DNA from: JBGSYN01 sp041750975
GTDB lineage: Bacteria; Pseudomonadota; Alphaproteobacteria; Geminicoccales; Geminicoccaceae
NCBI GenBank assembly: GCA_041750975.1
Contig: JBGSYN010000069.1
Span: 1-40,082 of the forward strand
Direction of reading: 5' to 3'
Length of the DNA stretch: 40,082 bases
Part shown: positions 17,036 through 25,584 of the stretch, in pieces
Position numbering within the stretch: the first letter of the stretch is position 1
Layout of the letters: each line of letters starts with the position of its first letter
Translations under genes and position numbers: made by a program
The notes under the pieces: model-generated
Told to the model about the DNA's origin: nothing
Database searches by the model: none
The model's input: the letters and a program-made list of their open reading frames with translations, nothing else

Positions 17036-17941
17036 GTGCAAATTATAAACAATATTTTTAGAAATACAAATAAGAAAAAAAAGTATCCTTTGAATAATGG
17101 CGGACACTTTGAACCGTTTTTTATTGTTGGAGCCGGGCGTTCGGGGAATACGCTGATAAGAAGAATAATCTTTCAAAATCCAGAGGTATATATACCTCCC
17201 GAGACTTACGTTTTAGGCAAGTGCGTTGCGCAATTTAGAAAGCACGCGGGTCTTGAGTGGGATGTTATTTGCCGGAACCTCCTGGCGATGTTTGCCTTGA
17301 GCCAGGACGCCGACTCGTTCCCGACCCTCTATTGGCGTCCACTTTACTTGGAGCTCCTGGAAACAGCCGACAATAAAAGGTCCTGCGATCATATTATCGA
17401 CCGATGGTATATGTATCTGGCATCCAAGGCAAAACCGTCCGCGACCAGATGGGGCGACAAAACGCCGTTGAATACGTTTTATCTCGACAAAATATCGGCG
17501 CTTTATCCCAATGCTAAATATGTCCACATTGTTCGAGATCCGTATGATGTCACAGCGTCTTATGTTAAGATGGGGAGGTACGAGAATGTCGAAGCGGCGG
17601 CTCGACGCTGGTTGACCGCGATAGACCAGTGCAGGAATATCGAAAAACAGAAGCCACTCCAATATTTGGAACTGCGCTACGAGACCTTGGTTCGCGATCC
17701 CGAACCTCAGATAAAATGTCTATGTGACTTTCTTGGGATCCAGTTTCTGCCGGATATGCTATCACCGCCGGCGTCGGTGGATGCGATGGGCGACATCGAA
17801 GCGCATTCGCGTTACGCAGAAGTTAAAAGGCCCATCTCGCCGGACAGTGTCGGCAAGGGCCGACAAACTCTCTCTCAGAGCGATTTTGAGCGAGCCGAAA
17901 GGATCGTTGGAGCACGGAGTGCGGAGCTAGGCTACGCCTGA
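17036..17941 (+). CDS. PAPS-dependent sulfotransferase family protein
   Basis: A 301-aa cytoplasmic sulfotransferase of the Sulfotransfer_3 type. The 5'-phosphosulfate loop is FFIVGAGRSGNTLIRR (residues 28-43). The 3'-phosphate-binding Arg167 and Ser175 are in HIVRDPYDVTASY. KTPLNTFYLDKISALYPNAK precedes it as in many family members. The start is a GTG at 17036 with AAGGG upstream. The first 60 coding bases after the start are extremely AT-rich and include eight consecutive A residues (17075-17082), unlike the rest of the window. The 3' end overlaps the convergent pdxA-like gene by 10 bases. Acceptor likely a glycan made by the neighbouring glycosyltransferase (inference). Confidence 0.88.
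   Translation: MQIINNIFRNTNKKKKYPLNNGGHFEPFFIVGAGRSGNTLIRRIIFQNPEVYIPPETYVLGKCVAQFRKHAGLEWDVICRNLLAMFALSQDADSFPTLYWRPLYLELLETADNKRSCDHIIDRWYMYLASKAKPSATRWGDKTPLNTFYLDKISALYPNAKYVHIVRDPYDVTASYVKMGRYENVEAAARRWLTAIDQCRNIEKQKPLQYLELRYETLVRDPEPQIKCLCDFLGIQFLPDMLSPPASVDAMGDIEAHSRYAEVKRPISPDSVGKGRQTLSQSDFERAERIVGARSAELGYA
17041..17100. other. Very AT-rich segment (10 of 60 bases are G or C) with A8 tract
   Basis: By direct count this block has 17 percent GC, while the flanking genes are clearly GC-rich. It covers the first 20 or so codons of the sulfotransferase gene and encodes a Lys/Asn-rich leader. The contrast points to acquired DNA or a recombination joint at the glycosyltransferase-sulfotransferase boundary. 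Confidence 0.8.
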
Positions 17942-18948
17942 AGCGCCATGCGCTCGGCAACTGCAAGGGCCGCATAGAGGCCGTCGGGCGTGGCGATGCC
18001 TTGGCCCGCGATATCGAAGGCGGTGCCATGAGCCGGTGTGGTCACCGGGAAGGGCAGGCCCGCCTGCAGCGTGATGCCCTTGCCGAAACCCATCAGCTTC
18101 ATCGCGATCTGGCCTTGGTCATGATACATGGTGACGATGGCGCGATGGCCCTGGCGCGGTGCCTGCAGGAACACCGTATCGGGCGAATAGGGTCCGCTGA
18201 CATTGATGCCCATGGTCCGCGCGCGCTCGATCGCGGGACCGACGATGTCAATTTCCTCGCGGCCGAACGAGCCGCCGTCGCCGGCGTGGGGATTGAGACC
18301 GGCGACGGCGAGGCTGGGATCGGCATCGCCTGCTTGCGCGAGGCTCGAGGCGGCAAGTTCGATCGCTGCCAGAACACTGGTCTCATCGATCGCCGCCGCG
18401 ACATCCTTGAGCGGAATGTGCGCCGTGACCCTGGTCGTCCAGAGTTCGCCCAGAATGTTGATCTCGCCGACAGGGCCGGTGAAGCCGATGTGGCGAACGA
18501 GATGGTCGAGTTCGTCCTGTCCCTTCAGGCCCGCGAGCCGCATCGCCTGCTTGTTGAGCGGTGCGAAGACGAAACCGTCGAGCGCTCCCTGCGTGCACAG
18601 ATCGGCCATTGTCTCGAGCTGCCGCAGCACTTCGTCACCCGCGGCGGGCGAGACCTCGCCCAACGGCCGCACCGGCAGATCCGATCGACGATGTGGCAGG
18701 AACGAGATGCCTGGACCGGTTGGCGCCTCGTCAATACCGGCGATTGCGGCGGGTCTGCCGCCGCCGGCAATTTCGAGGCCCTGCGCCAGGACGTCCGTGT
18801 CGCCGACGACGATGACCTGGCTCGATAGTTTCGGCGGATTCGAGATCAGTTTAGCAACGAGTTCCGGGCCGATGCCGTAACGGTCGCCCAACAGCAAGCC
18901 GATGCGGGGTGTGTCTCCCGAATTGCGCAAGCTAGTTGCCCCGCCCAT
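17932..18948 (-). CDS. pdxA: PdxA-family dehydrogenase (4-hydroxythreonine-4-phosphate dehydrogenase or PdxA2-like)
   Basis: A 338-aa member of the PdxA family, metal-dependent NAD(P) oxidoreductases that oxidatively decarboxylate phosphorylated threonine-like substrates. Recognisable motifs are GIGPELVAKL at the N-terminus, GLNPHAGDGGSFGREEIDIV, TMYHDQGQIAMKLMGFGKG and PVTTPAHGTAFDIAG, which supply the metal-binding His residues. The glycine-rich start reads LLGDRYGIGPEL rather than the usual GDPAGIGPE, so this may be a PdxA2/DtnP-like catabolic paralogue rather than the vitamin B6 enzyme. ATG at 18948 is chosen over the adjacent TTG. It follows the helix-hairpin-helix gene by 15 bases and is not next to the usual surA/ksgA partners. 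Confidence 0.85.
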   Translation of the reverse strand: MGGATSLRNSGDTPRIGLLLGDRYGIGPELVAKLISNPPKLSSQVIVVGDTDVLAQGLEIAGGGRPAAIAGIDEAPTGPGISFLPHRRSDLPVRPLGEVSPAAGDEVLRQLETMADLCTQGALDGFVFAPLNKQAMRLAGLKGQDELDHLVRHIGFTGPVGEINILGELWTTRVTAHIPLKDVAAAIDETSVLAAIELAASSLAQAGDADPSLAVAGLNPHAGDGGSFGREEIDIVGPAIERARTMGINVSGPYSPDTVFLQAPRQGHRAIVTMYHDQGQIAMKLMGFGKGITLQAGLPFPVTTPAHGTAFDIAGQGIATPDGLYAALAVAERMALQA

Positions 18949-18963
18949 CAACCCACATGCGGC

Positions 18964-19809
18964 CTAGTCGCTGGCGCTGGCGGAATGCCCGACCGCGCCA
19001 TTGGCGGTAGTCGGCTCGCCGCCGCCCGCCAGTAGCTTGGCCTGCTCGATCCAGCGTTCGCGCTCGATCCGGCCACGAAAACGCAACTTGCCGTCGACCC
19101 AGCGGATATTGTCCGGCGTCAGTTCGGCTAGCTGGTCGAAATGATAGATGCCCAGTTCGTTGAGTTTCTGCTCGAGCAAAGGACCAACGCCGCTGATCCT
19201 TTTCAGATCGTCCGCCTGACCGGAGCGGGGCGCTTTCAGCCGCGCCGGCGCCGTGCCTTCGGGGGACGTCTTGGCGGGCGGTGTCGCCGTGTCCGTAGCA
19301 GGTTTGGCGACGGATTCCGCAGCCGTCTCTGGCAGCCCGGTGGACGGTTTGGCTTGGGCGGCCGGTTTTACGGGTGCAGTCGGTTTTGCCGGAGCAGCTG
19401 GCTTTGCCTCGGTCTCGTATTTGGGGGCGGGTTGGGTCGAGAATTGGGGCCCGGATGCTGAATCCGGCCTCATTTTCGAGGTTGCTGCGGATGACGATGT
19501 GTGACTGGCAGCAACGGCTGAGGCATCTGCGAGATGCTGCTGACTGTTCTTGAAGTAGGTCGCCCAAAGTTCGACCGCGTCGGTGCCGCTCCGGCAGCTA
19601 CCGAGCGCCATCGACAGCCGCATGTTCTCGGCTGCCTGCGTATTGCAGTAGGTCAACCATCGCGACGCCCAGGCCAAAGATGCGCCGGCGTCGGGAGCAA
19701 ATGATCTCTGCTCGGTACGCGGCCTGAAAGCCTCCGTGCCGGCAAGACCGAGCTGCTGCAGAAAATATTGGTGAAAGTCCGGACCCATACCGGCCATGCT
19801 AGGCTCCAA
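18964..19809 (-). CDS. Helix-hairpin-helix protein with phasin-like N-terminus and Pro/Ala/Lys linker
   Basis: A 281-aa protein of three parts. Residues 1-105 are helical and rich in Ala, Gln and Ser, like a short phasin-type segment (WASRWLTYCNTQAAENMRLS, ELWATYFKNSQQHLADASA). Residues about 130-200 are a low-complexity Ala/Pro/Lys/Thr linker (KPAAPAKPTAPVKPAAQAK). The C-terminus has a helix-hairpin-helix domain: DDLKRISGVGPLLEQKLNEL, YHFDQLAELTPDNI, FRGRIERERWIEQA. This tail matches extensions found on ribosomal protein L21 and NuoE in alphaproteobacteria. Function is unknown; DNA or RNA contact through the HhH is plausible. It is upstream of the PdxA-like gene and divergent from sahR. Confidence 0.72.
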   Translation of the reverse strand: MEPSMAGMGPDFHQYFLQQLGLAGTEAFRPRTEQRSFAPDAGASLAWASRWLTYCNTQAAENMRLSMALGSCRSGTDAVELWATYFKNSQQHLADASAVAASHTSSSAATSKMRPDSASGPQFSTQPAPKYETEAKPAAPAKPTAPVKPAAQAKPSTGLPETAAESVAKPATDTATPPAKTSPEGTAPARLKAPRSGQADDLKRISGVGPLLEQKLNELGIYHFDQLAELTPDNIRWVDGKLRFRGRIERERWIEQAKLLAGGGEPTTANGAVGHSASASD

Positions 19810-19819
19810 ATTTGTCGCG

Positions 19820-19948
19820 ATGACGATACTATATCGCTATCGACATCGAATGCTGCAACGCCGCATCGAAGCGATTTTACCGGCATTTGCAAAATATGAC
19901 GACCTCGACCGCCGAGCAGCTATCCGAATGTCTTCATTGACATGACGA
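19820..19948 (+). repeat. Three direct copies of ATGACGA in the sahR upstream region
   Basis: The heptamer ATGACGA occurs at 19820-19826, 19896-19902 and 19942-19948, all in the same orientation, within the 208-bp gap between two divergent genes. The first and third copies extend to ATGACGATA. The first also forms part of a small perfect inverted repeat, CGATA-CTA-TATCG, at 19824-19836. The third copy lies just after the -35 box of the presumed sahR promoter. These may be regulator half-sites. Confidence 0.4.
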
Positions 19949-19966
19949 TATAAAGAAATCTAGATA
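19937..19966 (+). promoter_or_regulatory. Predicted sigma-70 promoter of the sahR-metF-metH operon with overlapping palindrome
   Basis: A perfect -35 box TTGACA is at 19937-19942 and a weaker -10 (TAGATA, 19961-19966) follows after 18 bases. Transcription would begin about 45 bases before the sahR ATG. The perfect 8-bp palindrome ATCTAGAT (19958-19965) covers the -10 region, where a repressor could block RNA polymerase. The -35 call is firm by match to consensus; the -10 and the operator are tentative. Confidence 0.5.
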
Positions 19967-20017
19967 TGCGCACTCGGGCAACCGAACGACGATTGAGAGG
20001 ATCGGCTGGCGTCGACA

Positions 20018-21088
20018 ATGGACAACCAATTCGAAACTTCCGAAACCGGTCAGGCTGGGCTGGGAGCGCTTCTCGGCGGTCTTAGAGCGGCAGCGGAGCC
20101 GACACGCCTGCGCCTACTGGCGATCTGCGCGCAGGGCGAATGGACCGTCAGCGAACTCACCGTGATGCTGGGCCAGAGCCAGCCGCGCATCTCCAGGCAT
20201 CTCAAGATCCTCGCCGATGGCGGCCTGGTCGATCGGTTTCGCGAAGGCAGCTGGGTCTTTTATCGGCGGGCCCAGGGCGGTGAGGCCGGGCGTATCGCCC
20301 GTAGTCTTTGTCGCATGCTGCCCGAGGAGGATGCGGAACTCGATCGCGATCGTCAGCGGATGCAGCGAATTCGCCGGGCCCGCCGTGAACTCGCCGAGGC
20401 TTATTTTTCGCGCCAGGCGCCGCATTGGGATGACGAGCAGGCCTTTGCCATCGATGATGGCGACGTCGATCGCCTGCTAGTCGAACTGCTTGCCGGCGAA
20501 CGGATCCCGAACCTCCTGGATATCGGCACCGGTACCGGCCGTGTGTTGCGCCTGATGGCGCCGCACGTGAATTTCGGGCTCGGCATCGATTCGAGTGCGG
20601 AGATGCTGGCAGTGGCGCGCTCCAATCTCGATCGCCGCGAGGCCCGCAATTGTCAGGTGCGTCATGGCGATATGTATCAATTGCCGCTGGCGGATGCGAG
20701 CTTCAGGGCTGCCGTCCTGCATCAGGTGCTTCACTATGCGGACGATCCGAGGGCCGTCCTGCAGGAGGCGGCACGGGTGATCGAGCCCGGCGGCAGACTG
20801 ATCGTGGTCGATCTGGCGGGGCATCAGGACGAAGGGCTGCGGCTCGAAAAGGCGCATCGGCGGCTCGGCTTCGGCGAGGCGGAAATGGCCGAACTGTTCG
20901 AGGCTACAGGATTTGCGGGCACGCCGCCGCAGCGCCTTAGCGGCCGCGGTCATGATATCCTGGTCTGGAGTGCTGTGCGCAGGACAACGGATAATTGGGA
21001 GGCTGACGATCTGACGATCGAGATTGACCCGCCAAGAAGCCTCCGCGGGTCGCGGTTCGTCGAACAACAGGGAAAGAGTGCCGCATGA
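20018..21088 (+). CDS. sahR: ArsR-family regulator fused to a SAM-methyltransferase-like domain (SahR-like)
   Basis: A 356-aa fusion. Residues 15-85 are an ArsR winged helix (EPTRLRLLAICAQGEWTVSE, QSQPRISRHLKILADGGLV); no metal-binding Cys motif is present. Residues about 125-320 are a class I methyltransferase domain, with motif I LLDIGTGTGRVL (166-177), the acidic residue in GIDSS, and GDMYQLPLAD. Published SahR repressors have this architecture, bind S-adenosylhomocysteine through the methylase-like domain and control ahcY, metF, metE/H and metK. Here metF overlaps its 3' end by 4 bases and metH follows, which strongly supports that role. A true ArsR-linked methyltransferase is the alternative. 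Confidence 0.82.
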   Translation: MDNQFETSETGQAGLGALLGGLRAAAEPTRLRLLAICAQGEWTVSELTVMLGQSQPRISRHLKILADGGLVDRFREGSWVFYRRAQGGEAGRIARSLCRMLPEEDAELDRDRQRMQRIRRARRELAEAYFSRQAPHWDDEQAFAIDDGDVDRLLVELLAGERIPNLLDIGTGTGRVLRLMAPHVNFGLGIDSSAEMLAVARSNLDRREARNCQVRHGDMYQLPLADASFRAAVLHQVLHYADDPRAVLQEAARVIEPGGRLIVVDLAGHQDEGLRLEKAHRRLGFGEAEMAELFEATGFAGTPPQRLSGRGHDILVWSAVRRTTDNWEADDLTIEIDPPRSLRGSRFVEQQGKSAA

Positions 21089-22005
21089 GCGAGAGCGCGA
21101 TCGATAAGGTCCGGTCCTGGAGCTTCGAGCATGGTTTGCCGGAGCAGGTCACCATCTCCATCGAGCTGTTCCCGCCGAAGACAGCCGAGGCGCTGGCCCG
21201 TCTCTTTGAGGCGCTGGATCGTCTGAAGGCCGTGAACCCGGCCTTTTACTCCGTCACCTTCGGTGCCGGTGGCACGACGCAAGAGGGCACCTTCAGTCTC
21301 GTGCAGGAAATCCGGCGCCGGCTCGAGGTCGATGTTGCGGCGCATCTCACCTGTGTCTCGATGGGACGCGAAGAGGTCGATGAATTGGCGCATAGCTATT
21401 GGGAAAGCGGCGTCAGGCATATCGTGGCCTTACGCGGCGATCCGAGCGAGGGCGTCGGAGGCCGTTATGCGCCGCGCGCGGATGGCTACGCCTATGCCGC
21501 CGATCTCGTAGCGGGGCTCAAGCGACTGGGCGACTTCGAAATCGACGTCGCCTTCTATCCCGAGACCCATCCCGAGGCCGTGTCGGCGGAGTTCGATCTC
21601 GACAATCTCGTGCGCAAGGTCGATGCCGGTGCGACACGCATTATCGGCCAGTATTGCTTCGACACGGACCAGGTGCTGCGTTTTCGTGATCGGGTGCGGG
21701 ACCGCGGAATCGCCGTCCCGATCGTGCCCGGCGTCATGCCGATCCACCGCTTTAGTCAGGTCAAGCGGTTCTCGGCGGCATGTGGGGCCTCGATTCCCGA
21801 ATGGCTCGAGCAGCTGTTCGAAGGGGTTGAGGAGGGCTCGGATGTCCACAACATGGTGGCGGCCAGTGTTGCCGCCGAGCAATGCCGACGTCTCGCCGCC
21901 GAGGGCCTGACCGAGCTGCATCTCTATGCGCTGAACCGGGCTGAACTGACGCTGGCGGTGTGCCGCATGCTGGGACTTGGCGGCGAGCTTCGAGAGGCCG
22001 CTTAA
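21085..22005 (+). CDS. metF: 5,10-methylenetetrahydrofolate reductase MetF
   Basis: FAD-dependent reductase of 306 aa that makes 5-methyl-tetrahydrofolate for methionine synthase. The catalytic Glu is in SIELFPPKT (about residue 27), FAD-binding phrases are AHLTCVS and HIVALRGDP, and the substrate loop includes FYPETHPEA. Length is normal for the bacterial single-domain enzyme. The ATG overlaps the sahR stop as ATGA, so the two are co-translated. metH begins 57 bases after its stop, completing the methyl-transfer route. Confidence 0.96.
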   Translation: MSESAIDKVRSWSFEHGLPEQVTISIELFPPKTAEALARLFEALDRLKAVNPAFYSVTFGAGGTTQEGTFSLVQEIRRRLEVDVAAHLTCVSMGREEVDELAHSYWESGVRHIVALRGDPSEGVGGRYAPRADGYAYAADLVAGLKRLGDFEIDVAFYPETHPEAVSAEFDLDNLVRKVDAGATRIIGQYCFDTDQVLRFRDRVRDRGIAVPIVPGVMPIHRFSQVKRFSAACGASIPEWLEQLFEGVEEGSDVHNMVAASVAAEQCRRLAAEGLTELHLYALNRAELTLAVCRMLGLGGELREAA

Positions 22006-22062
22006 ACGACGCGATTTCTTAACGGACGGCCCGGATAATGGCGCTGATTTTATTGAGGCATT

Positions 22063-25000
22063 ATGACTGATTTTCTCGATTATGTGCGCGACCGCGTGGT
22101 GCTGTTCGACGGCGGCATGGGGACCCAGATCCAGGGCCGCGATCTGACCGTCGAAGAGGATTTCTGGGGGCAGGAGAACTGCTCCGAGATCCTCAATCTG
22201 AGCCGTCCGGATCTCGTCCGCGAAATTCACATGACTTATCTCGGGGCGGGTGCCGACGCGGTCGAGACCAATACGTTCGGCGGCTCGCCGCTCACGCTTG
22301 GCGAGTTCGACCTCTCTGAACGGGCGCATGAGATCAACAAGCGGGCCGCCGAGCTGGCGCACGAGGCCATTGCCGAGCTAGCGGGGGACGGCCGGCCGCG
22401 CTTCGTCGTCGGCTCGATCGGGCCTGGCACACGCCTGCCGAGCCTCGGCCATGTCGGCTATCAGCCGCTGGAAGACGGCTACACGATCCAGGCCCAGGGG
22501 CTGATCGATGGCGGGGTTCATGCGCTGTTGATCGAAACCTGCCAGGACCCGCTGCAGATCAAGGCCGCCATCAATGGTGTCAGGCGGGCCTTCGTCAAAT
22601 CGTCGAAGTCTTTGCCGTTGATGGTTCAGGTGACGATCGAGACCACCGGCACGATGCTGGTCGGAACGGACATCGCGGCGGCAACGACCGTGATCGATTC
22701 GCTCGGCGCCGATGTTCTCGGCATGAATTGCGCGACCGGCCCGAAGGAGATGGCGGAGCATTTGCGCTATATCGGCCAGACTTGGCGCGGCTTGATCTCG
22801 GTGCTCCCCAATGCCGGCTTGCCCGAGCTCAAGGACGGCCACACCCATTACCCCTTGACGGCGGATGAACTCGCCGGCTGGGGCCGCCGCTTCATCGAAG
22901 AAGACGGCATCAACATCATCGGCGGCTGCTGCGGCACGGGTCGTGAGCACATCCAGGCCCTCGACAAGATGCTTCGCGGGCTCGCCGATGACGGCTTCCG
23001 GCCCCGACCGCGGCCGCGCCGGACGACCCACGAGCCGTCGGTCGCCTCATTGTTCAGCACTGTCTCGCTGCGCCAGGAGAACGCCTATCTGATCATCGGC
23101 GAACGTTGCAACGCCAATGGTTCGAGAAAATTTCGCGAGCTGCAGGATGCCGAGAATTGGGACGGCTGCGTTGCCGTCGGCCGTGAGCAGGTCAAGGAGG
23201 GCGCGCACACGCTCGATGTCTGCACCGCCTTCGTCGGCCGCGACGAGGTTGCCGACATGACCGAGGTCATCACCCGCATGCGCGGGCAAGTCGACGCCCC
23301 CATCGTCTTCGACAGCACCGAGCTCAACGTGCTCGAGCACTCCCTGGCACTTTATGGCGGCAAGGGAATCATCAACTCGATCAATTTCGAGGATGGCGAG
23401 GAGCCGCCGGCCGCACGGTTGCGTCTCGCACGAAAGTTCGGCGCGGGCGTGATCGCGCTCACGATCGACGAAGACGGCATGGCCAAGACTGCGGAGGACA
23501 AGCTTCGGGTGACGCGCCGGCTGGTCGATTTCGCCTGCAACCGCTTCGGCCTGCCGCAATCCGATCTGCTGATCGATCCGCTCACCTTCACGATCTGCAC
23601 CGGCAATGAAGACGACCGCAAGCTCGGCCTTTGGACGCTCGATGCGATCGAGACGATCGCCAAGGAGTTTCCCGAGATCCAGATTATCCTCGGGCTCTCG
23701 AACATCTCCTTCGGTCTCAATCCCGCCGCCCGGCATGTTCTGAATTCCGTCATGCTGGATCATGCGATCAAGCGGGGCCTGACCGGGGCCATTGCACACA
23801 GTTCCAAGATCATGCCGCTGCACCGCATCCCGGAGGATGAGGTCAAGGCAGCCGAGGACCTGATTTTCGACAACAGGCGCGACGGCTACGACCCGCTGCA
23901 GGCCTTCATCGCACTTTTTGTCGATCGCAAGGCCGAGGCCGCTGCCGAAAAGCCCCGCTCCGAGGATGTCCGCGAGCGGCTCGAGCAGCGCATTATCGAT
24001 GGCGACAAGCAGGGGCTCAACGAAGATCTCGAGGAGGCCATGGCCCAGATGCCGCCGCTCGATATCATCAATATCCATCTCCTGGCCGGCATGAAGGTGG
24101 TGGGTGAGCTGTTCGGTGCCGGCAAGATGCAGCTGCCCTTCGTGCTGCAATCGGCGGAAACGATGAAACAGTCCGTCGCCTATCTTGAGCCGCATATGGA
24201 GAAGATCGAGGGCTCGACCCGAGGCCGAATCGTGCTGGCCACCGTCAAGGGCGATGTCCATGATATCGGCAAGAACCTGGTCGACATCATCCTCACCAAT
24301 AACGGCTACGATGTCATTAATCTCGGCATCAAACAGCCGCTGACGAATATCCTGGGGGCTGCCGAAGAGCATGGGGCCGACGCCATCGGCATGTCCGGAC
24401 TGCTGGTCAAATCCACCGTGATCATGCGCGAGAACCTGGAAGAGATGGGTCGCCAGGGCCTCAAGACGCCTGTCTTCCTCGGCGGAGCTGCACTCACCCG
24501 CGACTATGTCGAGACCGATTGCTGGAAAGCCTACAGCGAGGGACCCGTCGCCTATGCGCGGGACGCCTTCGATGGCCTCAAGCTGATGGACCATGTCGTC
24601 AAGGGCAAGTTCGAGGATTATGTTCAGGGCCGGTCGAGTGAGGCCACGGCCAAGCCCAAGCGGCGTGCCCAGCGCCGTACCCACGAAGCCGACAACGCCG
24701 ACGCGGTGTCGATGTTGCGGCCGATCGAGGTCGAGGAGATCAGGCTCAAGCGCCAGGAACTGTATAAGGGTGTCGCTGTGCCCCAGCCGCCCTTTCTCGG
24801 CGCCAAGATTTTTCAGAATGTCCCGGTCAAGGCGCTGCTGCCCTATCTCAACGAAAACATGCTTTACCAGTTTCACTGGGGCTACAAGAAGGAGGGACGC
24901 AGGCTCGAGGAATTCCTCCGCTGGGCGCAGAAGGAATTGCGGCCCATCCTCGCCGACCTTGTCGCCGAGACCGAGCGCGAGAAGGTCTTTGCGCCACAAG

Positions 25001-25569
25001 CGGCCTATGGCTATTGGCGGGCGGCGGGCGACGGCAATGACGTCATCCTGTTCGACGATGACGGCGAGACGGAGCTGACCCGGTTCAAGCTGCCCCGCCA
25101 GAAGAAGGAAGGCGGCGTCTGCATTGCCGATTTCCTGAAAGACGTGAACGAGGACGAGCGTGACATTATCGGCCTGCAGGTAGTGACCGTCGGCCAGCAT
25201 GCTTCGGAAGTGGCTCGTGAGTGGTTCGCCAAGGATCGTTATCAGGACTACGTCCGCTTGCACGGTCTTGGCGTCGAACTGGCCGAAGCGATGGCGGAAT
25301 ACATCCATGGCCGGATCCGGGCCGAACTGGGTTTCGGCCACGAGGACGCCCGTGACATGACCGAAATTTTGAAACAGGGCTACCGCGGCTCGCGCTACAG
25401 CTTCGGCTATCCGGCCTGCCCCAATATCGCCGACCAGGGACCGCTCCTCGAACTGCTGCAGGCGAGCAAGGTCGGAGTCGAGCTCGGCGACGAGTTCCAG
25501 CTCTGGCCCGAGCAATCGACCTCCGCCATCGTCCTCCACCACCCCCAGGCGCGCTACTTCAACGTCTAG
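22063..25569 (+). CDS. metH: Cobalamin-dependent methionine synthase MetH
   Basis: Full-length four-module MetH of 1168 aa, converting homocysteine and methyl-tetrahydrofolate to methionine. The homocysteine domain (1 to about 325) has zinc Cys223 in GMNCATGP and Cys289-Cys290 in GGCCGTG. The pterin-binding domain (about 345-610) starts at LIIGERCNANGSRKF. The B12 cap and binding domain follow, with cobalt-ligand His733 in DVHDIGKN and the MSGLLVKST segment. The activation domain at the C-terminus has RYSFGYPACPNI, which binds SAM for reductive reactivation. A GAGG site precedes the ATG. The 57-bp upstream gap is too short for a cobalamin riboswitch, so control is presumably through SahR. Two hairpins at 25585-25622 end the operon. 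Confidence 0.98.
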   Translation: MTDFLDYVRDRVVLFDGGMGTQIQGRDLTVEEDFWGQENCSEILNLSRPDLVREIHMTYLGAGADAVETNTFGGSPLTLGEFDLSERAHEINKRAAELAHEAIAELAGDGRPRFVVGSIGPGTRLPSLGHVGYQPLEDGYTIQAQGLIDGGVHALLIETCQDPLQIKAAINGVRRAFVKSSKSLPLMVQVTIETTGTMLVGTDIAAATTVIDSLGADVLGMNCATGPKEMAEHLRYIGQTWRGLISVLPNAGLPELKDGHTHYPLTADELAGWGRRFIEEDGINIIGGCCGTGREHIQALDKMLRGLADDGFRPRPRPRRTTHEPSVASLFSTVSLRQENAYLIIGERCNANGSRKFRELQDAENWDGCVAVGREQVKEGAHTLDVCTAFVGRDEVADMTEVITRMRGQVDAPIVFDSTELNVLEHSLALYGGKGIINSINFEDGEEPPAARLRLARKFGAGVIALTIDEDGMAKTAEDKLRVTRRLVDFACNRFGLPQSDLLIDPLTFTICTGNEDDRKLGLWTLDAIETIAKEFPEIQIILGLSNISFGLNPAARHVLNSVMLDHAIKRGLTGAIAHSSKIMPLHRIPEDEVKAAEDLIFDNRRDGYDPLQAFIALFVDRKAEAAAEKPRSEDVRERLEQRIIDGDKQGLNEDLEEAMAQMPPLDIINIHLLAGMKVVGELFGAGKMQLPFVLQSAETMKQSVAYLEPHMEKIEGSTRGRIVLATVKGDVHDIGKNLVDIILTNNGYDVINLGIKQPLTNILGAAEEHGADAIGMSGLLVKSTVIMRENLEEMGRQGLKTPVFLGGAALTRDYVETDCWKAYSEGPVAYARDAFDGLKLMDHVVKGKFEDYVQGRSSEATAKPKRRAQRRTHEADNADAVSMLRPIEVEEIRLKRQELYKGVAVPQPPFLGAKIFQNVPVKALLPYLNENMLYQFHWGYKKEGRRLEEFLRWAQKELRPILADLVAETEREKVFAPQAAYGYWRAAGDGNDVILFDDDGETELTRFKLPRQKKEGGVCIADFLKDVNEDERDIIGLQVVTVGQHASEVAREWFAKDRYQDYVRLHGLGVELAEAMAEYIHGRIRAELGFGHEDARDMTEILKQGYRGSRYSFGYPACPNIADQGPLLELLQASKVGVELGDEFQLWPEQSTSAIVLHHPQARYFNV

Positions 25570-25584
25570 CAGGTGCGGATGGCA

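Noticed and set aside
22006..22062. Possible cobalamin or SAH riboswitch before metH
   Set aside because: Only 57 bases are available, and no B12-box-like or pseudoknot elements are visible.
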